Below, one piece after another: positions 52,990 through 63,734 of a stretch of 64,000 nt of DNA. Source of the stretch: Klebsormidium nitens (taxonomy: Eukaryota > Streptophyta > Klebsormidiophyceae > Klebsormidiales > Klebsormidiaceae); NCBI GenBank assembly GCA_000708835.1, contig DF237146.1, positions 85,127 through 149,126 on the forward strand, written 5' to 3'. Position numbers and translations under genes: made by a program. Each line of letters opens with the position of its first letter. Within the stretch, counting starts at the first letter, position 1. The notes under the pieces are model-generated. The model had not been told where the DNA came from. It saw nothing but the letters and a program-made list of their open reading frames with translations, and searched no databases.

Positions 52990-55900
52990 ATGGCGAGGCG
53001 GCAGCAGCCCGTCTGCAGGGACTTCCAGAAGGGAAAGTGAGCACACTGCCGGCGGCTGTGTTTTGCATCCTGCTATCTGGGTGTGGGCCGCTACTGTAGA
53101 GGCCATGTTCTTCAGATGCGGAAGATCGCAGAGAATTGCAAAAGGCGTTTGCAAGCCTCTGAATTTGTAAAATGCAACTGGACACCATCCGCTGCTCTGC
53201 AAGTTCTGCTCAAAGACTGCCACCACTACAACCACCTTTTCTTTGCTTTCTTTATCAGTGAGTTTTCTTATCGACCTAATTGGCTCTAAAAGTAGTTGTA
53301 ACCTTGAAGGCTGGTCGCCGCACCACCACTTCCTGGCTTAGGAGCAGATCTCTACCGACCAGTATATCTGTTGCCCATTCTCTCCTGTACTTTACATCGC
53401 CGGAACGTCTGTTTTCTGGCAGGTCCAAAGGCTCACATGTCTTTCTATCAAATCAAGATCAGCGGCGCCGCTTTGTGCGACCAATCATCTGGACATTAGG
53501 ATCTCGTCAATCTCAATCATCTTCCACTTTGCAGCTGCCGCTTTGGGGCTCAGTGCAAGTTCTCCCATGACATTGGCCAGTCAGGAGGTGGGCGCCCTCA
53601 AAAGGTCAGCGCCTTCTCTTTCCTACGCTACCAGACGGTGCAAACAGGAATCCTCAATTCAAAAGGCCCAAACGGAATACCGAGCAAGACCTTGTTGTCT
53701 AGGTGGGCTTTTATTTGCCGTGGTAGTAAGCTCAGTGGAACGTCCGTGTCCCCTATCAGTCTATCTTACTATTGTATTTCGCCCTTCCTGCGAGCACCAA
53801 TACTATGGCCTTAAGTAAAGCTTAAGGGATTGCGCAAGTAAAGATCAAGGGACTTTGCATAGATGATTGCAACTGCGGAGTGCGGCGAAACTGACAGTGC
53901 ATGCATTTCATACGCACAAGCTAATAAAAGGAACTTTAGCCAGGGCATCCACTGAATGTTGAAGTGGGACCCCGGTGAAGCCGTTATTGATTCCAGTCAC
54001 AATCATAGCGCTGCTGAGAGTCGGCCCTTACACATGTTAGAGGTTTTTATCGGGCATCCTTAAGCCGAGTCTGATACTTTCCACTCCAGATTGAGCTCCC
54101 AAGTGAGAAATTTGGATAGGTTAGTGCCATTCAAGTGGCTCAGAACCTGCTTCAATGAACCCAGGAAAGGTGTTTGTCAGCCAAACTTCTATCGAATCAA
54201 ATTCTTTTCAAGGTGATGTTTCATCACTGCAATCTGACAAGGCCTCTAATGTCACCAAGTTTCTTCCCATGTCTTGTCCAATAACATTCTTTAAGGCTAA
54301 TGTCCCGTCTGGCCTCTTCTTGAAACACACATGCGAGGTTCCATGACGAGAGCATCAAATCGGCAACTGGCGTTGTGTACTGCAGAATGTCTTCGGTTCA
54401 AATGCTTTTGCGCCGCTCGCGAGTGGAGCAAAGGCCCCTGGGACTCCAGCCAAGGCGTCAGACAAGCCGGAACACCGGTAAGCTTCGGCGCTCCCCTGTT
54501 TGAGCTAACAATCGTCCTTGGCGGCCGCGCTCCAGTTTGAAAAGCTTTGCAGCTGAAGTCTGGTGCGGATGATCATGGGCCTTTGTCAGCGGTTCCAAGT
54601 GCCGTCGCTCGAATACACTTGGCTTTTCAAACCCAATTACAGACGAACAAGTTTGTAAACCGTCAGATGACCCTTCCAGATTGGGAGTTGGCTTGGCGAG
54701 CGAGTGGGTCAGATTTATCTGCCGCTCTCCAAATTTAGGTCAAGCACAGTCTCCGCATAGGTTTGTAGGATGGCGATGCATCAGATCCGTATGTTTGAAG
54801 TTTAGAAGTAAAGAAGTTCATGCTCAGAAGTTGCCTCCTTCCAAGCTGGCGCGTAGGCCCTCAATGCGTCAAGTTCGGACATGCCTCCTCTTTGGTGCCA
54901 CGATTTGTGGAAGCCTCACGTCCTCACTCCGTTGTGATTTCTTCAGGATCACACAGACTCGATCTAGTTTATAACGAACGCAGATTGGCCCCATCTTTTT
55001 CCCCGCACTTAGAGATTTCAATCACAATGAGTCCTCCGCTCGGGCCAGATTTGTCGTAAGATTTCAACAACCTTCGAAGTGCGGAGCCAGAGACGATCCA
55101 AGGATCTTGCATCTTTTCTGATACTACAATTCTGCACAGACCGCCAATGAAACCGCCGTTATCTTTTTCCAATACAGCAGCTGTCAGGTTATCTAGACCA
55201 AGGCGGACAGACCGCTTCCAAAATCATTAATTTACCGCTTTGCACGTCCGCATGCAGGTGCAACAACCCGCGGGTGTGTCAGGACCAGATCCGGGAGGAC
55301 TTCCAGACTGAGAAGCCCAAGTGGTGGACGCTGTCAGCGTATGCGCACTGGAAAAGGTCAGTGTCCGCACAGAGTTTGTGTCCTCTCAGAACCATGAAGG
55401 GTAAGCTTACCATGAAGAGTAGGCGCCATCACGGGTAACTGGGACAGGTGGGATTCGCTACGGGGTAAGGGTGGACACGGGTGCGCTGCGATTAAAATAC
55501 TGGTCTGGGTTTTAGTTTGACGTTCTCGCTCCTCTTCATGGCGTTTACCCTTCACGGAGAGGACCGTGGCCTGACGCTGGCACGGCGAAGCAGCCCCGCT
55601 GTTTGAATGGTAGAAGTAGGTCCCCTTTCTCGTGACTTGCTGTCCAATCAATCGTCCACATTAATTTTGAGCAGCCGACCCGCGTTGCCTCTCCTGTGCT
55701 CAAAACGCATCGGTCCGGTTGGTTGAAAATAGCAAGTGTTTGCTGCGCCATCTCCTGCGTGGCGACCCTCCATGCTGTTTTAGGTTTGGCGCAGGATCAA
55801 TCAGGTACCGCGTTCTGAGCGGTTCTTCGAAAGAGGCTCCCAGCTTTGCACCCTGTCCCATCGGTTCGTAAATTGTAAGCGACTACGATGGGCTTCGACT

Positions 55901-58307
55901 ACGACATATAGGCCAAACTTATGCCTGCTGACTGAACGCCTGCTTCCGCCTTTCTCCCAGCCTGCCGAACGACATCAGCGGTGACGTCAGCTTCGAGGAG
56001 CTCCGATGGGAGGGGTACAAGGCGGCCCAGCAGGGCACTCCGCTGCAGCAAGTCGTGAGTATCTACCCCGCTCTAGTTTCTACATGCTTTCCAGAAAATA
56101 AAAGACAACACGATTGTAATCTTTGTTCCCAGGCTCCTTGTCTGCAGACGCATAGCTTCTAAGGCGTTCTGTCGTCGGTTGGCTCAATCACGCTTCTTAA
56201 GGTTCTGAATCTGGTCCCTTCCGGTACTGGCATGTTGCAGACCTTCCAGTCCGTGCTCGCTAGATGCGGACTGCCGAACTGGGTGAACAAGATCCTGGCA
56301 TAGTCAGCAGAATGATCCTCAATTTCCGTTGCTTATTCTGGCAACCGAACATCTATTGCTTTCAAAATTGAAAGTTTTAGGGGCAGATCGATCAATCCGA
56401 AGGCGTCTGTAGACATTCCCGCCAAGCTCTCGGCAAGGTTAGACACGAGCTCTGTCAGCAGATTGCGCCGCCTTGCAAAATCCCTTTCATCAAGAATAGG
56501 GATTGTGTCTTCACCCTCGGAAGCTTCTCGATACTTAAAAAGGGACCTTCTTTTCTATCTCTTTTCTATCTCTGTGTCGAACTAGATTTGAGCTTCAGCA
56601 AAACTTTCTTGGTCATGTCCTCCTCACAGGTGGCACGAGAACAGCAGCTCGTACGCACCAAAGAGTCCGAGTATCAGCAACTTCTGCTAAACCCTTACCG
56701 CGGTCCCGGCCAAACCCAGGCCGTTACCTCTCCCCCTCCGGCTGGCACCGCTCTTCTTTTTGGCAAACCCGTTACCCCGGTTAACCAACCCACTAACCCA
56801 CCGTTTGGGCAGACCGGTTATGGTCAGCCCGCAAGCTTCGGAACTCCCCCTCCAGCGTTTGGAACCCAGGCGAATTCTCCGTTTGCCCAACCTCAGACAC
56901 AAACCCAAACCATCTTCGGTAGCAAGGCCGCGACTCCTAGCCAAAGTGGGTTTGGTCAAACCCCGGGGGGTAACATCTTTGGGGTTAAGCCCGCGGTTAC
57001 CCCTAGCCCGTTTGGCGCTCCGAGCTCTCCGTTTGGAAGTCAAGCCTTAACCACGCCCCAAACCACCGCCCAAACCCCCTTCGGCGGGGGGACTATTTTT
57101 GGCCGTCAGGCAACCCCAGGGATCGCCACCCCTTCCGGGTTTGGGGGTTTTGGGCCGCAAACCCCGGCGCCATCTCAGAGTATATTCGGCAGGACACCTA
57201 GCGGGGCGGCGCCAAGTCCATTTGGAGCGCAGCCGGGGGGTCAATTTGGCACGCAGCCGATTCCCTCTTTTGGAAGCGGAGGAGCAAGCTCGCCGTTTGG
57301 AGCGGGGGCACAGAATTCGTTTGGGGCTGCCAACGGGTAAGAAGCAAAAGTCTTTGAACGCACAGCGTTGAACGAAGCGTGGCGTCATGAAGACGATACT
57401 CCATGCGTTCTGCTCGTGCATGGTTATTTGTTTTTGGAGGTCGCCGCAATCTTGCAAAAGGTGCGCAGAAGGCGTTGTGGAAGAACAGCAATTTCTTAGT
57501 TTTGAAGCAATTCCAAAGGGCTGCAGACCAATCCAAAGATTTGCCCAGTTTGTTGGATTGCTCCTTCGGTTTTGGAGCAGAATAGGGAGAGATATACGAG
57601 CGACAAAGTCAGAAACACTGAGGTGTGAAAAGAAGGATGTGCCTTGGCAAGCCTTTAAGCGTTCCTTCGCGGCTCGGAGTAAACAAACCCAATGCCTAAT
57701 TCCTTCTTGTGCTTGGACAGCATCGAGGTTTCACTTCTTGCCTGCCATGTTGAAAGCAAGGATGCCAAACTCAAACGTCAGCGCTACACTCTCACATGTA
57801 CTTCGTTTGGAAAAAGGCTGCCCCGCAACACGCGTCCAGATCTTTTCAGGAACATGATGAACGTACATGAAATGGGGGCTTCTCCAGCCGTTAGCACCGC
57901 TGCCCCGCCTCCAAGCGAACCCGGGGGAGATCCGCACCGGGACGTGTGGTTAGCGGAAAAGTTCGAACTGGGGAAGGTGAGTCAAGAGCAAGGCGCTGAG
58001 ATTTGTCGAGTGGGTCCATTTATCCCTTGAACTGATGGTAGATTTGCTGTTTGTGCTTGGAAGCATTTGGGAGTAGCACAACCACTCAGTTTTGTCCCTG
58101 AAGGAGCACTCAGTGTATGAAGCTATCCAACTAATCTGTGGCAGTCGCCGACTTTCGCTCCAGCGCTTGACGGATGCTTCGCTCTTTTTGTGTGTTTGAA
58201 GGAAACTTCGTAAAACTTTTGTTCCACCAAAGCGCTCGACGCTACTGAATTTGACCTTTTATATGTTGCAGATACCGGAAGAAGAACCGCCAATATATGC
58301 TCGGTGA
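52990..58307 (+). CDS. NUP42: Nucleoporin NUP42-like / CCCH-type zinc finger protein 16 homologue
   Basis: Eight exons with matching phases: 52990-53036, 53535-53604, 54386-54477, 55258-55356, 55961-56054, 56630-57336, 57850-57976, 58272-58307; 423 residues. The CCCH finger is split by intron 1 and reads VCRDFQKGN then CRFGAQCKFSHD, a C-x7-C-x5-C-x3-H zinc site near residues 9-27. The middle (HRCNNPRVCQDQIREDF, KWWTLSAYAHWK, ISGDVSFEELRWEGYKAAQQ) matches the plant CCCH16/CG1 signature. Exon 6 encodes about 15 FG or FG-like repeats (FGQT, IFGSK, PFGAPSSPFG). The tail RDVWLAEKFELGK-IPEEEPPIYAR is the conserved end. In yeast and animals NUP42 sits on the cytoplasmic face of the pore and helps Gle1/Dbp5 release mRNA. 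Exon 1 begins about 120 bp after transposon-derived sequence, which may form its promoter. Confidence 0.9.
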
Positions 58308-59631
58308 CAAAGCTGCTCCGTAGAAAGAAAAAAACCGCAGAAAGATACCGCATCAAAGAACGGACCGTTGCTTGAGGTTGACTTCTTCAGGATAAATTGA
58401 ATCTTACGATTTCTTGCAAGACATTGGGGTGCCACGTTTCTTTCCGGGTTCCCCAACGGTGGTTCCAGTCAACCGTAGTGCATGACTTTGCTTCTCAGGA
58501 TGAAGCAAACACTGATCATTGAGTCTTCTCAAGAACTGAGCGCTTGTGGGGCAATCAACATACGGGTGTAGGGAGTTGCGCCGTCAATCAGTAAGAGAAG
58601 CCTGAGCTACGCGCGCATAGCAAGCGCAACGAAGAACACATGGACGCTCGGCTCCTTGAGATTATAAGAGCCGTTGTCCGGTGTGCTAGGCCGACTGAAT
58701 TGTCATTTGCCCAGAGCTAGTGTGTTTAAAGTGGTCAATGAAGCGACGTACAGCCGAGTTAGCTCAGTAGTGGTGTTCCTGGGCAGGTCCGATCTTATTC
58801 ATTCTACCTTCGAGAAGAGCATCGTCGCAAGTATGTTCGTTCATCGAGTTTGGCATGTCATAAACGCACACGAAGTTATTTCTACAAAAACGAAGTGACC
58901 ATCTCTAAGCTAGCGAGTACAGTATTGAATCATGTACATACATACAGTCTCGGGTACATTGTAACAGCGCTCTCCTCAACTCAAAAGTCTCGGCCTCCGG
59001 GCCCAGCATGAATTTAACAGCGCGTATGATTTCATGCGGTCATTCGCAGGCCCGCGCGCCGGCAGCCGCGCCGCACTTACAATCTAGAGCATTCTGGACT
59101 CTCGAACAGGTGGATCCACAGATCTTTGGTCAATTTAAGCGGGTGGAAAGCGCGGCGGGTTACACGAAACAGCAATATAAGAAAGGTACCAGTCCTGTAC
59201 TAGCCGGCCCGACGTTCAAAAAACAGTGGCCGTTGCTTGCCTTGTGCCCTAGCCGGAGTGATCGAGGCTCGCATTCCCACTGGCTCAGGCATGGCTTGCA
59301 ACAAGCCGACAGATTCTCCAATCACAGTCATATATTGAAGTGATCCGGGTATACACATAGTGCCGTCGATATGATCGCGAGTTGGCGGATGCCTTGCAAC
59401 ATGCATCGACTGCTATTCAGGAATATGGCGCGTGCAGTGCTGCAAAGTGTCCAACCCGTGACCAAATTTGAAGCAGAAAAGCCAATATACCCGAACCTAA
59501 AGCTTTGCTAGTAGCTAGGCCGCACCCTATCTGAATTACAGGCGACTTCAACGAGTCCTAGCTGACCTTGACTGCTCTTTCTGTGTTGCAAACGGTGAAG
59601 CAGCTTGACGTCTTTGACGTGATATTGCCGT
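58308..59631. other. Intergenic; right part is a duplicated F-box 3' flank
   Basis: 58308-59089 shows nothing I can support beyond the NUP42-like 3' UTR. 59090-59631 is paralogous to 51640-52149 and lies downstream of F-box copy 13. Confidence 0.5.
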
Positions 59632-60524
59632 TCAGGAACGTGGCTTGTTTTCCCAGCAGACTCTCCAGTGGGGCTCCTTCCTGGAGTCAAATTTCAGATA
59701 GGTAAACAATTCACAGGGCAACTTCAGATTTCCTCTATGAGGCTTTGAATTTGACCACAGATAGCCGCGCAACGAATACCATGTTCCGTTCTTGTGATCC
59801 ACCCAAGCCTCTTTTGGGCTGAAAGTCTCGCAGCGGCAGCCTGTAAAAGGTCCTTTCAAAGAGGGTGCGGAAGGTGGAAAGGTGTAGAACTCTACAGAGA
59901 GAGGCCCCGCCGGCCGGCCGTTCCTGTCACAAACAAAACCGTCCGTGTGGTCGGGCCGAGCCCGAGCAATCCCCCTTGCAATTGCCGGAAAATCCACGGA
60001 ATACACCGGCTGGAGCGAAACGCCCAAGAAAGCCGCCTTGGGGAAGATTGAGTTCGCAACGCTGTCCGCGACTTTGTTCTGGGGGTAGATTCCCCACTGC
60101 CAAAGGCTCCCCCGCAAGCGAAAAAAGGTTAGGACCACCCCCCCAGACAAAAGCCGTGACCGGAAGCAGCAAACAGCGCATCTAGACTCGAGCACAGCGG
60201 CTCCCACCCCCTGGTTTTGTTCAACTAGCTTTTTCTTCCGTGCCGCACAACATCGAGCTGCCAACAATCGTTTGTACCCACCCAGAGCTTCAACCATTGC
60301 ATCCAACTTTGCGACCTGTTCTGAATGATACTGTTCGGATTGCAGATTGCCTTGCACATCTTCTGAGACACTGTGAAAGAAGGCTTCTTTCCAGATCCCT
60401 GTATTCTCCGCCGCCGCGCGGTGCAGGGGCGCCAAAGCGCACGTGCTTCGCAGCAAGACAGGGGGTCCAGAGCAGCCAGCTTGCGGAGAATAACCAAGAG
60501 CAATTCAACCGGAAGGCGCTCCAT
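59632..60524 (-). pseudogene. F-box family copy 13, single-base deletion
   Basis: The start MERLPVELLLVILRKLAALD at 60524 is followed by DPLS, and then the frame is lost because one T is missing relative to copy 2 (CCCCTGTCTTGC against CCCCTGTTCTTGC, near 60460). The other frame carries everything else: LRSTCALAPLHRAAAENT, IWKEAFFHS, GGYKRLLAARCCAARKK, CCFRSRLLSGG, WQWGIYPQNKVAD, GPLSVEFYTFPP, AWVDHKNGTWYSLRGYLW, ending at 59632. Restoring one base would give about 298 residues. It is the full-length reference for copies 2 and 12. Confidence 0.75.
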
Positions 60525-61195
60525 GCCTGCCTTTAATCTAAACGTACTGCCAAGACAAGTCCGCCCATTGGGCTGAACGCGCGAAGGCCGAGTCTCAGCG
60601 CGGCCGCGGGTCTGGAACGCCGCGGCTCAGCGTCTGCGCGTCCAATTGCCGGGGGTATAGCGCCAGTACGTAAGCAGTTGGCGCGACCTTGCATTCCCAC
60701 CCAACCCAGCCGGGTACGTCTACCGGGCGCCCAGGGGCCTGCCCCTCTTGGCATAGGCTATGAGGCAAAGGGGCCCGGCGCCGTTATACGGGCTCAGCCC
60801 GTGCCGTTACCAAGCACTCACAGACCGTTCCCATTCAGCACGCCAAAAGAAGACGTCCAGCTTCCTTTTCCATTGAGATGAGCCTTCGCAGTGTGGCACA
60901 TCAGCCGCAATCTTGCTCACTTTCCACACTTCACTTTCTTCGGTGGCAATTTCTCTGAGGTTTAGTGGCTTCCGTGTGCGTTTTAGTCCTCTTGCAGTAG
61001 AATGACAGAGCCAAAAGCAGGCGGCTTTAGAGAAGCTGCAGGGCAGATTGGTGTGGCTCAGGGCTTTCAGGTTGGCCGGCAATTAATGTCAACAGGAATT
61101 GGTGTTCTGTTGTGGGGGCGCTTCCTAGTATCAGTCTCATCATCTCACTTAGCCTTGTAGGAGCAAATCAGAGCTGGCCCTTCAACTGAGTCGTC
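60525..61195. promoter_or_regulatory. Divergent region between F-box copy 13 and the 2A-motif gene
   Basis: A GC-rich block at 60590-60660 with one GCGGCCGC (about 60598) lies just upstream of copy 13, as at other loci. The remaining ~500 bp, which must include the promoter of the plus-strand gene at 61196, shows no recognised motif. Confidence 0.45.
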
Positions 61196-63734
61196 ATGGC
61201 AAGAGGCCGCCCTCATGGCCGGTCCAAGTCTGACCACAAAGTTTGTCAGGCAGCTCGACATGCGCGAGCTGCTGAGTACAGGGAGAGGATCGCCATCAGT
61301 GCTGAGCAGCAGGAGGCGCGGATTGCGGCGGTTAACGCAGAGTGCAACGTGGAGGATGCCCCTCGTAGGCGGCGGGGCCAGACGTCTAAGGATCCAAAGA
61401 CCAAGGCATCAGCTGCTCGGGTGTCAGCACATGGCCATTCTTCCAAGGCAACTAGCTGTGGGAAAAAGAAAGCAAACAAGCGACTGGAACATGCGCATGG
61501 CAAAGCTGCACAAAGAGGTGAGTTTCTGGTGCATGGCTTCTGGGTTGAATGCCGTGAGTTATGAAGCAGACGCAAAACAGAAGCTGGGAAGTGCTGGTGT
61601 GTAAGTTAGAAAGGGGACGGGTGGGTTGGCCTGCATTGTGTACCAAGAAGAGCATATCTGATTAGATAATGGAAGGAACGAAGTTGGTACACACTACTTT
61701 TGGTAGTGCGGTCAGAATGGTAAAGGGTGGCTGACTTCGCAGTTACTCATAAGATTCGGTGTCTTAGCGGGCATGTTTGTCCCTGGGGCGTACCAGACTT
61801 TGCCTCTTTTTCTTTAGAACATAAGAAGCTAATTCTGGTACATGCTGTCAATCACAAAAGCTCCAAGCAATCTTAGCGGGCATGGCCGTCCCTGGGACGT
61901 ACCAGACTTTGCCTCTTTCTCTTTAGAACGTAAGAGGCTGATTCTTGGTACATGCTGTCAATCACAAAGCTCCAGGCAATCTTAGCTTGCATGGCCGTCC
62001 TCGCAGTGTACCAGACTTTGCCTCTTTCTCTTTGGAACATAAGAGGCTGATCCGTACCAGACTTTGCCTCTTTCTCTTTAGAACATAAGAAGCTGATTCT
62101 GGTACATGCTGTCAATCACAAAGCTCCAAGCAATCTTAGCGGGCATGGCCGTCCTTGGGACGTACCAAGATCAGCCTCTTTCTCTTTAGAACATAAGAAG
62201 CTCACTCTTGGTACATGCTGTCAATCACAAAGTTCTGAGCAATCTTAGCGGGCATGGCCGTCCTTGCAGTGTACCAAGGTCCGCCTCTTTCTATTCAGAA
62301 TATAAAAGGCTGATTCTTGGTACGCGCTGGCAATTACAAACCTCCAACCTCACTGCCAGAAGAAAGAGACCTGACTGCAAAAGGCAGGGGCGCTCACCAA
62401 GGCTTGCATACATTTCCAAGTTTAGACTCTGGGTCCATTGCCCAACCTCTGCGCTTCTTAATTGCAGATTTGCACAGTCTTCACTGCTACGCATGCGGCG
62501 CCTCTGCAGAGTTTGGGCTGAGGGGAAGCAAGGAGGGGGGCAGCGTCAAGTACTCGTGCAGAGTGCACACCACGTCCAATGGTTGCTTTCGAGTCGACCG
62601 AGACCGCGCAGGTGAGACACTCGGGTAGCCTGCTGTTGACATGGTGTAAAGTTCGTGCAACGCTCATGTTTGCTCTCCCATTGTCAGCAATGAGCATTTA
62701 GAAAGACTGTCAAGAGATTTACATGCTCTGTATTGTCCTGCAGCATGGGTAGAGGACCAAGAGATGCGCCGCCTGAGAGCGCAGGAAAGGAGATTAAAAG
62801 AAGAGCTGCGAAACCTGGGAGGGACTTCGTATGCCGCGGAACCAGCGGCAGGTGAACGTGCAGTGCTGGTTGAGCCGGTCTAAAATCGTTTGCTCTTGTC
62901 AAAGTGGGGGCAGCGACTTCCCTTCTATGCCTTTGGTGCGTCGTGATCATCCTTTTATTCACTGATACGTGATGCTTCTGTTATTACAGAGCAACCCAGC
63001 GCTCCACCATGTGCTTCCGCACCTTGGAGTGAGTTCCAGAGTACAAGGGATTGTGTTTCGATGCCAATGAGCCGATCGCTCATAGGTAAGGCACTCTTAT
63101 TGCAGCTTTGATTGCAGCGCCGAATCCGCAATCACTATCAGAGCAGTTGGCCTGAAGATGCAGACACTTGAAGAGCACTTGGCTTGTCCCACTATATGAC
63201 AATTCGCTTGTCGTGCATGAGGATCCGCTGATCTCTTTGGACAAGGCCAGCTAGGTGCATCTAGTCTGAATGTGTTGTCCTCACATGCAGTTACTCTCCT
63301 AATGATTGGTGCCATAGAGAGCAATCCTGGACCGCCCTTGCCCTCAGAATTGGAAGAGGTGAGCCTGGCAAGGGGGATGCTGCAGTGCAGGGTGGGACCA
63401 GCACCGGTTGTGCTTGAGCATGAATTAGCAACATTGTGTCTTTTCTCAGTGTCCGTGGTACAAAAGGAGAGGGGCTACAGATCTGTTGTGCTGATCTCCT
63501 TTCTCTCTCTACCACAGATTGCAAATTGCAAAAGGAGTTGGCAGGAAGCTGACCCGCACATCAGCTCCACGCTGCTGGCTCACCTGGCACAGCAGAAGGT
63601 CAACTTCGCACACTGGGAAAGATCGTCTCGTGAAGACCGCTTGGAAGACATACGCGAACTGAAGAAGGCGTTTGAGGCAGAGGACGGAGGCAGATGGGCA
63701 CCGGGCTGGACTACGTTCCTTAGAGAGGCTCGGG
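61196..63734 (+). CDS. Unknown protein with Cys/His cluster, coiled coil and 2A-like motif; runs off the window
   Basis: Six exons join in agreeing phase: 61196-61517, 62468-62611, 62744-62851, 62990-63028, 63291-63358, 63518-63734, about 299 residues so far. Exon 1 (MARGRPHGRSKSDHKVCQAA) is basic and Ala/Lys/Arg-rich. Exon 2 has LHCYACGASAEFG and YSCRVHTTSNGCF, a likely zinc-binding Cys/His cluster. Exon 3 is a strongly charged helix (DQEMRRLRAQERRLKEELRN). Exon 5 reads TLLMIGAIESNPGPP: a hydrophobic run followed by ExNPGP, the core of 2A ribosome-skipping peptides, though the usual Asp is Ala. Exon 6 is helical and charged. A gtaagc donor at 63735 shows the gene continues. Possibly transposon-derived, since 2A motifs are common there, but no transposase or RT domain is in view. 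Confidence 0.6.
61763..62350 (+). repeat. 109-bp tandem array of hairpin-forming units in intron 1
   Basis: Units begin CTTAGCGGGCATG at 61763, 61872, 61981, 62135 and 62244. Three are exactly 109 bp; the 61981 unit is 154 bp because part of it is duplicated. Each contains an imperfect inverted repeat: GTACCAAGATCAGCCTCTT on one side and AAGAGGCTGATTCTTGGTAC (or close variants) on the other, with a loop of about 14 nt. The array lies in the 950-bp first intron of the 2A-motif gene. Confidence 0.85.

Noticed and set aside
56687-57457. Minus-strand frames of 118-136 codons over the FG-repeat exon
   Set aside because: Antisense of a repetitive, GC-biased exon; no start context or splice support.
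61763-62350. CRISPR-like array
   Set aside because: The repeats are directly adjacent 109-bp units without unique spacers, and the genome is eukaryotic; it is a tandem satellite.
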